A stretch of DNA of 64,000 nt from Vibrio sp. CDRSL-10 TSBA. GTDB lineage: Bacteria > Pseudomonadota > Gammaproteobacteria > Enterobacterales > Vibrionaceae. The notes below the pieces were generated by a model. The model did no database searches. It saw only the letters and a list, made by a program, of their open reading frames with translations, and was not told the origin of the DNA. Both the position numbers and the translations under genes were made by a program. The stretch covers positions 2,728,001 through 2,792,000 of the forward strand of contig CP155566.1 in NCBI GenBank assembly GCA_039696685.1, given 5' to 3'. Of the stretch, positions 35,159-47,822 are shown one piece after another (the stretch's first letter is position 1; each line of letters begins with the position of its first letter).

Positions 35159-36271
35159 ATGGATCAACGCGAGCTTTACATCGGCATTATGTCCGGCACC
35201 AGTCTGGACGGCGTCGATACCGCCCTGGTTGCCCTGAGCGGCGATCAGATTGAATTAGTGGCGCACGATTTTCTGCCCATGCCTGACCCACTCAGACAGC
35301 GCCTGCTGGCCGTATGCCTCGGCCAGTCTACCAACCTGGCAGAGATCGGCACTTTGGATCACCTGCTCGGTCACCTGTATGCCGATGCCGTCGAGCAGTT
35401 GCTGACCGCCAGCGGCACCAAACCAGAGCAGATACGCGCGATCGGTAATCACGGCCAGACCGTGTTTCACCAGCCCACCGGAGCGACACCTTTCACCATC
35501 CAGCTTGGCGATGCCAACATCCTCGCCGTGCGCAGCGGCATCACTACCGTGGCGGACTTTCGCCGTAAAGACATGGCTCTGGGCGGTCAGGGCGCTCCGC
35601 TGGTGCCGGCGTTTCACCGTACCGTCTTTGCGGTCGGTGATTCCAGCGTGGTCGTTCTCAATATCGGCGGTATCGCCAATCTTTCGGTGCTCAGTCCGGA
35701 CGCCAGCGTGACCGGTTATGATTCGGGTCCGGGTAATGTGCTGATGGATGGCTGGTGTAAGCGCCACACAGGGCAACACTATGACAGTAATGGTGACTGG
35801 GCACGCCAGGGACAGGTAATCACATCTCTGCTGCAACAACTTAAGCAAACCGGCTATTTCAGCCAGCCGGCACCCAAAAGCACCGGTCGCGAGCTGTTCA
35901 ATCTCGACTGGCTCGATCATCAACTGGCCGGGCACCACTCTGCGCCCGCCGACGTGCAGCGCACCTTGTGTGAATTGAGTGCAGCCACCATCGCCGACCA
36001 GGTGCGCCAACACGCACAAGGCCCTCGCCCCGAGTTACTGGTGTGCGGCGGCGGCGCGCAGAATGGCTTGCTGATGGAACGGTTACAGACCCTGTTACCG
36101 GACTGGCAGGTTGCCCCGACCACCAGCAAAGGGGTGAATGGCGATTACATGGAAGCGATGGCGTTTGCCTGGCTGGCGCAACGGCGCATACATGGATTGG
36201 CGAGTAATCTGCCCAGCGTCACCGGAGCGCGCCAACTGGCGTCACTCGGGGTGATTTATCCGCCTAATTAG
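35159..36271 (+). CDS. anmK: Anhydro-N-acetylmuramic acid kinase AnmK
   Basis: 370 residues. Phosphorylates and opens 1,6-anhydroMurNAc to MurNAc-6-phosphate, feeding MurQ. The N-terminal GTSLDGVDTAL, GNHGQTVFH, YDSGPGNVLMD and CGGGAQN motifs are those of the ASKHA-fold AnmK family. It is followed 93 bp later by murQ on the same strand, giving a two-step operon. Confidence 0.95.
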   Translation: MDQRELYIGIMSGTSLDGVDTALVALSGDQIELVAHDFLPMPDPLRQRLLAVCLGQSTNLAEIGTLDHLLGHLYADAVEQLLTASGTKPEQIRAIGNHGQTVFHQPTGATPFTIQLGDANILAVRSGITTVADFRRKDMALGGQGAPLVPAFHRTVFAVGDSSVVVLNIGGIANLSVLSPDASVTGYDSGPGNVLMDGWCKRHTGQHYDSNGDWARQGQVITSLLQQLKQTGYFSQPAPKSTGRELFNLDWLDHQLAGHHSAPADVQRTLCELSAATIADQVRQHAQGPRPELLVCGGGAQNGLLMERLQTLLPDWQVAPTTSKGVNGDYMEAMAFAWLAQRRIHGLASNLPSVTGARQLASLGVIYPPN

Positions 36272-36343
36272 TCGCGAAAACGTTAGGCGTGAGAACGCCG
36301 CTGATTTAATCGCACACACAATGCGCAAACCAATATTAATTAA

Positions 36344-39094
<2,751 letters not shown>

Positions 39095-39116
39095 GTTTGT
39101 TATTGCCTAACCCTGA

Positions 39117-39458
39117 CTATTTGTTGTATTCGTTCCAGCCACGCTGCCATTCCATACGGAACCGTTGCGCCTGCTTGGTGCCTTCACACACACCTTCGTA
39201 ATATTGCCCGTTCACTCCCATCTGGTAAGCGAAATCCGGATTACAATATTCACTCACTCCGTCCAGATAACCCTGATGGTAATCGGACTGACTGGCAGAA
39301 CCGAGTTCAGCCAGTTTTTTAGATGAACGCTGGGTATGACCGGCAATACCATCGTTATAGCCAATCTGATACCAGTTTCCCTGTGCTGCCAGTTCGTTTT
39401 CTGTTGCAGAGCAACCCCAAAGCCCTATTGCCACCAACATTAATAGTATTGTTTTCAT
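39117..39458 (-). CDS. DUF2799 lipoprotein
   Basis: 113 residues with a signal peptide and lipobox (GLWGCSA, Cys about residue 16). The YQIGYNDGIAGH and YHQGYLDGVSEYC repeats, with GxxDG patterns, are the mark of DUF2799. The function is unknown. It is likely co-transcribed with the antiporter that follows. Confidence 0.8.
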   Translation of the reverse strand: MKTILLMLVAIGLWGCSATENELAAQGNWYQIGYNDGIAGHTQRSSKKLAELGSASQSDYHQGYLDGVSEYCNPDFAYQMGVNGQYYEGVCEGTKQAQRFRMEWQRGWNEYNK

Positions 39459-39740
39459 TTTTTGCCTTTATACCCGGTTAACTGCGAATCGGTTACCTTA
39501 CCACGGCTGTCAAGCCCCCCTTGGGGCTGCCAGCCAACACCTGTACTGCTATTGAAATCGGCACTGCTAGCAGACCTAAACTGATCTTGAAATCTATAGT
39601 GCCACCGACCAGGCCGCACTGCTATTGAATGCGTATCATGGCCGTTAATTCGTGACCAACAGCGCTAATTCGCTGTTTCAGCCTTTGTCTGCCAGGCCGG
39701 CCACTTACTCTTTGTCGCTGCCGCTGAGCAGCAGTTAAAA
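39459..39740. other. Long upstream region of the CstA-family gene
   Basis: No gene is supported. It holds two copies of ACTGCTATTGAA (39545-39556 and 39618-39629) and two TAATTCG words (39647-39653 and 39666-39672), also present in the repeats downstream. This is probably regulatory DNA. Confidence 0.35.
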
Positions 39741-39788
39741 ACCACTAATACGTGCCAGAAACCACTTAATTCGCTATACGACCACTGA
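39741..39788 (+). promoter_or_regulatory. Three BtsR/LytTR-like direct repeats
   Basis: ACCACTAA (39741), ACCACTTA (39761) and ACCACTGA (39781) recur at exactly 20-bp steps. They are close to ACC(G/A)CT(C/T)A, described for BtsR of E. coli. The last lies 96 bp before the CstA-family gene. Confidence 0.65.
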
Positions 39789-39883
39789 CCGGCAAACCCG
39801 GTGAAGCTCGATTGTTGATCATTTAGTATCCATCCTGAGATTAATTCAATAACACCCTACTTCAATCATAAAGGACAATCGCT

Positions 39884-41371
39884 ATGTTGTGGTTTCTAAC
39901 CTGTGTCGCAGCCCTGATCGGCGGCTACTTCATCTACGGCACGTTCGTAGAAAAAGTTTTCGGCATCAACGAAAAGCGCCAGACTCCCGCGCATACTCAA
40001 ACTGACGGTGTCGACTATGTACCTATGTCCACCCCGAAAGTTTACCTTGTTCAACTGCTGAATATTGCCGGTGTTGGTCCTATCTTTGGTCCAATAATGG
40101 GCGCACTGTATGGTCCTGCCGCCATGCTGTGGATTGTTATCGGCTGTATCTTTGCCGGTGCCACCCACGACTATTTCTCCGGCATGCTGTCAATCCGCAA
40201 TGGTGGTGCTTCAGTACCGTCACTGTCTGGTCGTTATCTTGGCAATGGCGCCAAACATTTTATGAATATTTTTGCCATTGTTCTGCTGCTGCTGGTCGGT
40301 GTGGTCTTTGTTTCGGCACCCGCTGGTATGATCACTAACCTGATCAACGAGCAAACTGACCTGACCGTAAACATGACCACCATGGTCGTCATCATCTTTG
40401 CTTACTACATCGTAGCAACGATTGTGCCGGTCGATAAAATTATCGGTCGCTTCTACCCGCTGTTCGGCGCCCTGCTGATTTTTATGTCAGTTGGCCTGAT
40501 CACAGCTATCGCTTTCTCAAGCGAGCACCAGATTCTGGGCGGTTTTGAAGTCAGCGACATGCTGACGAACATGAACCCGAACGATATGCCGCTATGGCCT
40601 GCGCTGTTTATCACTATCGCATGTGGTGCTATCTCTGGTTTCCACGCGACTCAGTCTCCACTGATGGCGCGCTGTCTGGAAAACGAAAAGAACGGCCGCT
40701 TTGTGTTCTACGGAGCAATGATCGGTGAAGGTGTGATTGCCCTGATTTGGTGTGCGATTGCCCTGTCCTTCTTCGGCTCACTGGACGCGTTGTCTGCTGC
40801 AATTAAAGACGGTGGTCCGGGTAACGTAGTGTACAGCTCATCATTTGGTCTGCTGGGCGTATTTGGCGGTATCATTGCCTTCCTGGGTGTGGTTATTCTG
40901 CCGATCACTTCTGGTGACACAGCATTCCGCTCCAGCCGCCTGATCCTGGCTGAATACTTCAACATGGAACAGAAGACCCTGCGTAACCGCCTGCTGATGG
41001 CTATGCCTCTGTTCGTGATTGGCGGCATTCTGACTCAGGTTGATTTCGGTATCATCTGGCGTTACTTCGGCTTTGCCAACCAGACAACAGCCGTGATGAT
41101 GCTGTGGACCGCATCCGCTTACCTGCTGCGTCACAATAAACTGCACTGGATCACAACTATCCCTGCCATGTTTATGACTGCGGTATGTATCACCTTCATC
41201 CTGAACAACAGTACTCTGGGCTTTGGCATGCCAATGCAAATCTCGACCATCATTGGCCTGGTGGCAACCCTGGCTATCACTGTGTACGTTATCAAGATTT
41301 CGAAAGGCAAAGGCGAAACTGACCTGGCTGACGAAGTCAAACCTGCAGCAGGTGCGACCGAGACTGCGTAA
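39884..41371 (+). CDS. CstA-family transporter, short form (pyruvate carrier candidate)
   Basis: 495 residues with about 13-14 membrane helices. The CstA signatures NIAGVGPIFGPIMGALYGP (residues about 61-79), ATHDYFSGMLS and SGDTAFRSSRL are clear. It is much shorter than E. coli CstA/BtsT (about 700) and resembles the Vibrio short forms. In V. campbellii a carrier of this kind (BtsU) takes up pyruvate under a BtsSR system. The BtsR-like repeats upstream and btsSR 6 kb away suggest the same here. A peptide substrate cannot be excluded. AAAGGA precedes the ATG. Confidence 0.82.
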   Translation: MLWFLTCVAALIGGYFIYGTFVEKVFGINEKRQTPAHTQTDGVDYVPMSTPKVYLVQLLNIAGVGPIFGPIMGALYGPAAMLWIVIGCIFAGATHDYFSGMLSIRNGGASVPSLSGRYLGNGAKHFMNIFAIVLLLLVGVVFVSAPAGMITNLINEQTDLTVNMTTMVVIIFAYYIVATIVPVDKIIGRFYPLFGALLIFMSVGLITAIAFSSEHQILGGFEVSDMLTNMNPNDMPLWPALFITIACGAISGFHATQSPLMARCLENEKNGRFVFYGAMIGEGVIALIWCAIALSFFGSLDALSAAIKDGGPGNVVYSSSFGLLGVFGGIIAFLGVVILPITSGDTAFRSSRLILAEYFNMEQKTLRNRLLMAMPLFVIGGILTQVDFGIIWRYFGFANQTTAVMMLWTASAYLLRHNKLHWITTIPAMFMTAVCITFILNNSTLGFGMPMQISTIIGLVATLAITVYVIKISKGKGETDLADEVKPAAGATETA

Positions 41372-41403
41372 AGCAGACCCTCACCAATAACGCTGCAACT
41401 GAA

Positions 41404-41426
41404 AAGGGCTCCTTCGGGAGCCCTTT
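41404..41426. terminator. Terminator after the CstA-family gene
   Basis: AAGGGCTCC/GGAGCCCTT with TTCG loop. Confidence 0.85.
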
Positions 41427-41524
41427 GTTGTTATGCTGCGGCCGCTCTTTGCTAGCATTTGTCTGGTAAACCGCCCAACCTCTTAGCGCCACACACCTCT
41501 TGCCAGTACATCTATAGCCATAAC

Positions 41525-41547
41525 GATAGCAATAGCAATAGCAATAG
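41525..41547. repeat. Short ATAGCA hexamer run
   Basis: About 3.5 copies of the hexamer ATAGCA lie between the terminator and ispH. The region 41430-41598 is otherwise featureless. Confidence 0.6.
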
Positions 41548-41598
41548 AAAGCGGCTGTGACACAAAGAAAACAGGCTGGCATCTCGCCAGCCTGTCAC

Positions 41599-42562
41599 TT
41601 AATCAACCTGTTTAATCTGCAGCTCTTTCGGCACTTCAAAGAACATGTTCTCTTCACGGCCCAGCACTTCTTCCACCGAAGTCGCGCCAAGTTCCTGAAT
41701 CCGTTCTAAGATCTGGTTGACCAGCTCTTCCGGTGCAGAAGCTCCTGCCGTCACACCAATCAAGCTTGCCCCCTGTAACCAGACGGCATCAATATCCTCA
41801 GGACAATCCGTCAGATAGCCCGGCGTCCCCAGTTTTTCCGCCAGCTCTTTCAGGCGGGTTGAGTTGGAGGAGTTTTTCGAGCCGACCACAATCATCACAT
41901 CCACCTGCTCTGCCAGAATTCGCACGGCGTCCTGACGGTTTCTGGGTTGCGTAACAGATATCGTCTTTACGCGGGCCCTGAATCTGCGGGAACACTTCAC
42001 GCAGTTTGTCGATCACATCGGCGGTTTCATCGACCGACAAGGTGGTCTGGCTGACATAGTGCAGATGAGACGGGTCTTTCACCTTGGCCTGCAGAGCGAC
42101 CACATCGTCTGGTTTCTCGACCAGATACATGCCTCCGGTCTCGCTGGCATACTGGCCCATGGTCCCTTCCACTTCCGGGTGACCGGCGTGGCCAATCAGG
42201 ACCACTTCCATATTACGTCGGCTGGCACGGGCCACTTCCATATGCACTTTAGTCACCAACGGACAGGTAGCATCAAATACGGTCAGGTCACGCTCTTTGG
42301 CTTCCAGACGTACCGCCTGCGACACACCATGAGCAGAGAAAATGACGATATTGTCATCCGGCACTTCACTCAGCTCTTCAACAAAGATGGCACCGCGCTG
42401 TTTCAGACCTTCAACCACAAAACGGTTATGCACCACTTCGTGACGGACATAAATCGGTGGCTGATACATTTCAAGTGCACGTTCAACAATGCTGATGGCA
42501 CGGTCAACGCCGGCACAAAAGCCGCGCGGGTTCGCTAACAGTATTTTCATGGGATTGCTCAT
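41599..42562 (-). CDS. ispH: 4-hydroxy-3-methylbut-2-enyl diphosphate reductase IspH, frame broken once
   Basis: The last step of the MEP isoprenoid pathway: an iron-sulfur enzyme giving IPP and DMAPP. It is essential. Corrected length about 320 residues. [13 protein letters not shown] (Cys about 16), FSAHGVS, DATCPLV (Cys about 100) and VVGSKNSSN motifs are present. GTTTC at 41938-41942 (plus strand) breaks the frame; GTTC gives [13 protein letters not shown]. An essential gene with no visible second copy here is unlikely to be truly broken. It follows fkpB by 28 bp. Confidence 0.94.
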
Positions 42563-42590
42563 GGTTCTCTTTTAAGCTGGCTATTCTACG

Positions 42591-43022
42591 TTATTCGACC
42601 GACAAAATCTCAACATCAAAAATGACATCCTGGCCCGCCAGAGGGTGGTTAAAATCGACAGTGACCGAATCGCCGGCAATTTCGGTAATAATACCCGGAA
42701 TTTCCATACCATCGGGGCCGCTGAATGCCATGATAGTGCCGACTTCCACTTCCGCGTCACCGACAAATTTGCTGCGATCCATGTAGTGGATGTTGTCCGG
42801 GTTAGGGGCGCCGAATGCATCAGCCGCCGCCAGTTCAATCGACTGGCTATCGCCGGCCTGCAGCCCCAGCAGACACTGTTCAAAGTTATCGCTCAGGCTG
42901 CCGTCACCGATGACCAGTTTGGCCGGTTTGCCAAAATTGTGGGTGCTGTCGGCCACTGAACCGTCTTTAAGTTTGATAGTAAAATGCAGAGTTACTGCCG
43001 AGTCTTGGCTAATCGTAGTCAC
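42591..43022 (-). CDS. fkpB: FKBP-type peptidyl-prolyl isomerase FkpB (SlpA)
   Basis: 143 residues. A proline isomerase/chaperone with an FKBP domain interrupted by an IF insert, as in SlpA. Visible are LKDGSVADST, CLLGLQAGDSQSIELAAADAFG and DFNHPLAGQDVIFDVEI. It leads fkpB-ispH on the minus strand. In E. coli both belong to the ribF-ileS-lspA operon, but here a 360-bp gap with a terminator-like hairpin separates them from lspA. Confidence 0.92.
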   Translation of the reverse strand: MTTISQDSAVTLHFTIKLKDGSVADSTHNFGKPAKLVIGDGSLSDNFEQCLLGLQAGDSQSIELAAADAFGAPNPDNIHYMDRSKFVGDAEVEVGTIMAFSGPDGMEIPGIITEIAGDSVTVDFNHPLAGQDVIFDVEILSVE

Positions 43023-43266
43023 GTTCAGGCTTCCTTAAGTTGGGTTATTGGCGTCGTTTTGCAGTTACAGATGTGCCGGTCAGCGCCGGTAACGCGGCTG
43101 ACGGCCCGCCAATTGCCTCATTTCTTGCTGATGAGGTGTGATGGCTGGTATGACTCTTTCTCTTACTGCCTTGCCATGCTATCCAGGCTGCGAGCAGTCC
43201 GCTGCGCTCTCAAATCCTCAGCAACTGTTGCGCGCGCAGATAAACGGCCCGGCCAGATAGAGTTAT
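43023..43266. other. Intergenic DNA between lspA and fkpB
   Basis: No convincing gene. With the repeat array and terminator on its right it forms a 360-bp insertion into an otherwise tight operon, and should contain the fkpB promoter. Confidence 0.4.
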
Positions 43267-43328
43267 CAGATAACTGTTTAGTTTCAGATAACTGTTTAGT
43301 GTCAAATAACTGTGTAGTGTTAGATAAC
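43267..43328. repeat. 18-bp tandem repeats between lspA and fkpB
   Basis: Three contiguous 18-bp units (43267-43284, 43285-43302, 43303-43320) of CAGATAACTGTTTAGTGT type with one to three differences, plus a partial TAGATAAC. They lie directly downstream of the terminator-like hairpin, reading with lspA. Confidence 0.8.
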
Positions 43329-43363
43329 AAAAAGCGCCCCCCGAATCAACGGGCGGCGCTTGG
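43329..43363 (-). terminator. Terminator-like hairpin after lspA
   Basis: On the minus strand AAGCGCCGCCCG pairs with CGGGGGGCGCTT (imperfect by one position), followed by T5. It probably ends the ribF-ileS-lspA transcript. Confidence 0.7.
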
Positions 43364-43383
43364 GGTTATTATGACTTCGTCAT

Positions 43384-43888
43384 CTAGGCAGTCTGTTTCT
43401 TAGGGCGGAAACCATCAGCAATGATCATCACCGCACCAATACAGATTGCGCTGTCAGCCAGGTTGAATGCCGGCCAGTGGTATGTGCCCCAGAAAAAGTC
43501 GAGATAATCGACCACGAAACCGTGCACTACCCGGTCGAACACGTTGCCGACCGCACCACCAATAATCAGCGCGTAAGCAACGTTGTTCCACTTGTCGCTG
43601 GCAGGCAGACGACGCATCCAGAACGCCAGTAAACCGACCACCGCAAAGGCGATACCGGTAAATAACCAGCGCTGCCAACCGGCCTGGTCACTCAGAAAAC
43701 TGAACGCCGCACCGTAGTTATGGACGTATAACAGGTTAAAGAATGGCAGAACTTCAATCCGGTTTCTCCCAGCCAAACCCCATACTGTTCATTACTACCA
43801 GCTTGATGCCGATATCCGCAACGAAGACAAGGAGCGCCAGCCACAGCCAGCGGACTCCCGATTGTTTAAGTGTAAGTACTTGCGTCAT
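43384..43888 (-). CDS. lspA: Lipoprotein signal peptidase LspA, frame broken once
   Basis: A 167-residue (corrected) inner-membrane aspartyl protease that removes lipoprotein signal peptides. It is essential and acts after Lgt, also in this window. Four helices are visible, with catalytic Asp in [10 protein letters not shown] and [13 protein letters not shown] at 43762-43766 (plus strand) splits the frame; GTTC gives [20 protein letters not shown], running from the start [11 protein letters not shown] at 43888. It lies 15 bp after ileS. Confidence 0.92.
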
Positions 43889-43903
43889 GCAACCTATCTT
43901 TGA

Positions 43904-46752
43904 TTAAGCAAATTTACGGACTTCACCGTCACCTTCAACGTTGGACACGCAACGACCACAAATAGTTTCATGACCTTTGATCGTGCCAACTTCCGGAGTG
44001 TGGTGCCAGCAACGGTCACACTTCTCAGCTTCAGTTTTGCTTACCTGAACGAACAGGCCGTCAATGTCGGTCGCCTGAGCCGCATCGCTCTTCTCAGCCA
44101 GCGGTTTTACGCTCGCTTGTGAGGTCAGCAGAACAAAGCGCAGTTCGTCATCCAGTTTATTGATGGTCGCCGCCAGTTCATCGCTGGCGAACAGAGTCAC
44201 TTCCGCCTGCAGAGAACCACCAATGGTTTTCTCGTTACGCGCGCTTTCCAGCAACTTGTTTACTGCGCCACGAACTTTCTGGATTTCAGTCCAGAATTCG
44301 TTGTTGAGCTCTTCGCCATCGTTCAGAGCGAACAGGCCTTCATACCATTCGCTGACAAACACGAATTTATCGCGGGCTTCACCGTTTGGCTGGTTAACCG
44401 GCATGTCATTCCAGATCTCATCGGCGGTAAACGACATGATAGGTGCCATCCAGCGAAACCAGAGCTTCGACGATGTAGTACAGCGCCGTCTGACAGCTGC
44501 GCTGTGCATTACTGCCCAGTTTCGCGGTGTACTGACGGTCTTTGATCACATCCAGGTAGAAAGAGCCCATTTCGATAGAACAGAAGTGCATCAGACGTTG
44601 CACCACTGCGTGGGTGTTGTAATCTTGGTACGCTTTAACAATCTCTTGTTGTGCCGCCAGTGCACGAGCAACAGCCCAGCGATCCAGTGCCACCATCTCT
44701 TCCGGTGCCACCATGTCCGTTGCCGGATCAAAACCATTCAGGTTGGCCAGGAAGAAACGCGCCGTGTTTCGGATACGACGGTAAGAGTCCGCGCTGCGTT
44801 TCAGGATCTCATCCGATACCGCGACTTCACCGGTGTAGTCGGTTGAAGCCACCCACAGACGCAGAATATCTGCACCCAGTTTATTGGTGACATCTTTTGG
44901 CGCAACCACGTTACCAATCGATTTCGACATCTTACGGCCCTGACCATCAACCACGAAACCGTGGGTCAGAACTTCTTTGTACGGAGCTTTACCTTTCATC
45001 GCCACTGATGAAATCAGTGATGACTGGAACCAACCACGGTGTTGGTCTGAGCCTTCCAGGTACATGTCAGCTTCTGCGCCGTTAAACTCCGGACGGTTAT
45101 CCACCACAGCGTAGTGAGTCACACCTGAGTCAAACCACACATCCAGCGTGTCGAGTACTTTTTCATAGTTGTCAGCATCAGCGCCCAGCAGTTCAGCAGA
45201 ATCTACATCCCACCAAGCCTGGATACCTTTTTGCTCAACCAGTTGTGCAACTTGCTCAATCAGAGCCGCACTGTTTGGATGCAGTTCAGCCGTCTCTTTA
45301 TGCACGAACAGGGCAATTGGCACACCCCAGGTGCGCTGACGAGAGATACACCACTCAGGACGGCCTTCCACCATGCCCTGAATACGGCTTTGACCCCAGT
45401 CCGGCATCCATTTAACGCCTTGGATTGCGCTCAGTGCCTGCTCACGCAGACCGGCTTGATCCATAGAGACGAACCACTGCGGCGTAGCACGGAAAATGAT
45501 TGGCGTTTTATGGCGCCAGCAGTGCGGATAGCTGTGCTCGTAGGCATGGTGATGCAGCAGCGCGCCATGCTCTTTCAGTACTTCAATGACTGAGTCGTTG
45601 GCTTTAAATACGTGCTGACCGGCGAACAGCTCAGTATCTGACAGATACACACCGTTGGAACCCACAGGGTTGGCCACTTCCAGACCGTAGTGCTGACCTA
45701 CCGCGAAGTCTTCCTGACCGTGGCCAGGCGCAGTGTGAACCACACCAGTACCAGAATCCGTCGTCACGTGGTCGCCCAGAATCGCCGGTACAGTGAAATC
45801 GTAGAAACGGGTGGTTAAACTGGCTCAGTTCCAGATCCGCACCTTTAGCAAAACCAAGGAAGTGGAAATGCTCGATACCGGCGCGATCCATGACAGATTT
45901 CGCCAGCTCAGACGCCACAATAATACGTTCAGGCTGTTCACCTTCCGTTTGGATCAGGACGTATTCCAGATCATCACGCAGACAGACTGCACGGTTGGCC
46001 GGCAGTGTCCAAGGCGTCGTGGTCCAGATAACGATTGAGATATCGCCCTGACCTTCATGGCCTTCGCTCAGGCTGAATTTAGACAGCACCGCTGCCTGGT
46101 CCGCCGCTTTGAAGCGTACATCGATAGACGGAGAAACCTTATCTTTGTACTCCACTTCCGCTTCGGCCAGTGCACTACCACAATCGGTACACCAGTGCAC
46201 CGGTTTGAAACCTTTCAGCAGATGGCCGTTGTCAGCAATCTTGCCCAACGCGCGGATGATGTTCGCTTCGGTAGCAAAATCCATCGTACGGTATGGTTTA
46301 TCCCACTCCCCCAGGATACCCAGACGCTTGAAGCCCTCTTTCTGGCCTTCAACCTGACCGGCTGCGTATTCACGACATTTTTCACGGAATTCAGCCGCGG
46401 TCACTTTCTGGCCCGGCTTACCCACTTTCTTCTCAACCATCAGTTCGATTGGCAGACCGTGGCAGTCCCAGCCCGGGATGTAAGGTGCGTCAAAACCTGA
46501 AAGTGTTTTGGATTTAATAATAATGTCTTTAAGAATCTTGTTCAGTGCGTGACCAATGTGAATATCACCGTTGGCGTACGGAGGGCCATCGTGTAATACG
46601 AAAGATTTTTTGCCTTTTTTAGCTTTACGGATTGCACCGTACAGATCTTCTTTGTACCAACGCTCAAGCATTTCTGGCTCACGATTGGCCAGATTACCGC
46701 GCATCGGAAACCCTGTTTCAGGTAGGTTCAGGGTATCTTTATACTCACTCAT
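43904..46752 (-). CDS. ileS: Isoleucyl-tRNA synthetase IleS, frame broken twice
   Basis: Essential class I aminoacyl-tRNA synthetase charging tRNA-Ile, corrected to 948 residues. The HIGH motif appears as HIGHALNKI (about 68-76), the editing CP1 domain spans about 200-400 ([10 protein letters not shown]), KMSKS is at about 613, and the C-terminal zinc motif CDRCWHH...CGRC is at about 912-935. Breaks are GAAAC at 45804-45808 and 44455-44459 (plus strand); GAAC restores [14 protein letters not shown] and [13 protein letters not shown]. It follows ribF by 63 bp. Two breaks in an essential gene strongly argue for sequence error. Confidence 0.96.
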
Positions 46753-46815
46753 CGATTCTTAATTCCGTTATATTGGGCGAAGTTAGACATTATGGTATCC
46801 GGTGGAATCAACCGG

Positions 46816-47751
46816 TTAACCCTTAAGCTGACGCAGCCACACCCTTGCTGCCTCAGCATCCAATTCTATTTGCTGTTTCAGAGCCTCAAAAGACTCAAAT
46901 TTGTGCTCATTGCGCAGCTTGTGTAAAAGCGCGACTTCCAGCTGCTTGCCATATAAATTGCCCTGAAAGTCGAATAAATGCACTTCTAACTGTTGACGAA
47001 CCCCGTTGACTGTCGGGCGCTGGCCAATATTAGCCACACCGCCGACCGGTTGTTCGCCCAAGCCGTACGCTTGCACCACATACACACCGGAAACCGGTGA
47101 TACACAGCGCTTGAGCGGAATATTAGCCGTAGGAAAGCCTATCGTCCGGCCAAGTTTGCGACCATGCGAGACACGCCCACTGATACTATAGTGACGCCCC
47201 AGCATATGTGCCGCATTGTCCAGCTCATCACTGGCCAAAGCTTCACGAATCGCAGTACTGCTGACCCGCATCTGCTGTAAACAGAAACTCTGGGTACTGA
47301 CCACTTCAAAACCGTAACGTAAACCGGCCTGCTCAAGCATGGCAAAGTTACCTTTACGGCCACGGCCGAAGCGGAAGTCATCGCCAACCACCAGAAACTT
47401 AACACCCAATCGGGCCACCAACAAGTCACGGATAAATGCCTCCGCTTCGATGTTGGCAAAGTGGTGGTTGAAGTTCACACACAATAGGCGATCGATACCC
47501 AGCTTGCCGATATGGACAAACTTATCCCTCAATCTTGTTAACCGGGCCGGAGCTTTGTCTTTCAGAAACAGCTCCATAGGTTGCGGTTCAAACGTCATTA
47601 CTACCGAGGGCAGATCAAACAGCTTTGCCCGCTCAGCAACCTGATTTAATACCTGTTGATGACCGAAATGGACACCATCAAAGTTTCCTATAGTCAGTAC
47701 ACAGCCGTTATGCTGTGCTTTGATGTTATGAATACCGCGAATCAATTCCAT
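46816..47751 (-). CDS. ribF: Bifunctional riboflavin kinase / FMN adenylyltransferase RibF
   Basis: 311 residues. Makes FMN and FAD from riboflavin. The N-terminal adenylyltransferase domain has GNFDGVHFGHQ (about 22-32) and GDDFRFGRGRKG. The C-terminal flavokinase has GRTIGFPTANIPL (about 196-208). It heads the ribF-ileS-lspA operon as in E. coli. Frame intact. murJ lies 71 bp upstream on the same strand. Confidence 0.95.
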   Translation of the reverse strand: MELIRGIHNIKAQHNGCVLTIGNFDGVHFGHQQVLNQVAERAKLFDLPSVVMTFEPQPMELFLKDKAPARLTRLRDKFVHIGKLGIDRLLCVNFNHHFANIEAEAFIRDLLVARLGVKFLVVGDDFRFGRGRKGNFAMLEQAGLRYGFEVVSTQSFCLQQMRVSSTAIREALASDELDNAAHMLGRHYSISGRVSHGRKLGRTIGFPTANIPLKRCVSPVSGVYVVQAYGLGEQPVGGVANIGQRPTVNGVRQQLEVHLFDFQGNLYGKQLEVALLHKLRNEHKFESFEALKQQIELDAEAARVWLRQLKG

Positions 47752-47822
47752 TGGAATACGCTTAAAACCTATAGTTCTCAGTTATATTGGTGTGAAACCG
47801 ACGGATTATAACCTAATCAGCG

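Noticed and set aside
39758..39762. GAAAC inside the BtsR-like repeats as another GAAC insertion
   Set aside because: Removing an A would make the otherwise exact 20-bp spacing irregular. There is no frame to test, so I do not count it.
42984..43403. 139-codon plus-strand frame spanning the lspA-fkpB gap
   Set aside because: Low-complexity translation of the 18-bp repeats, antisense to fkpB and lspA ends, no ribosome site.
43904..46752. Calling ileS, ispH, lspA, clpB and others pseudogenes
   Set aside because: Essential genes cannot all be dead, and every break is the same GAAC-type insertion. Sequence error is the simpler reading.
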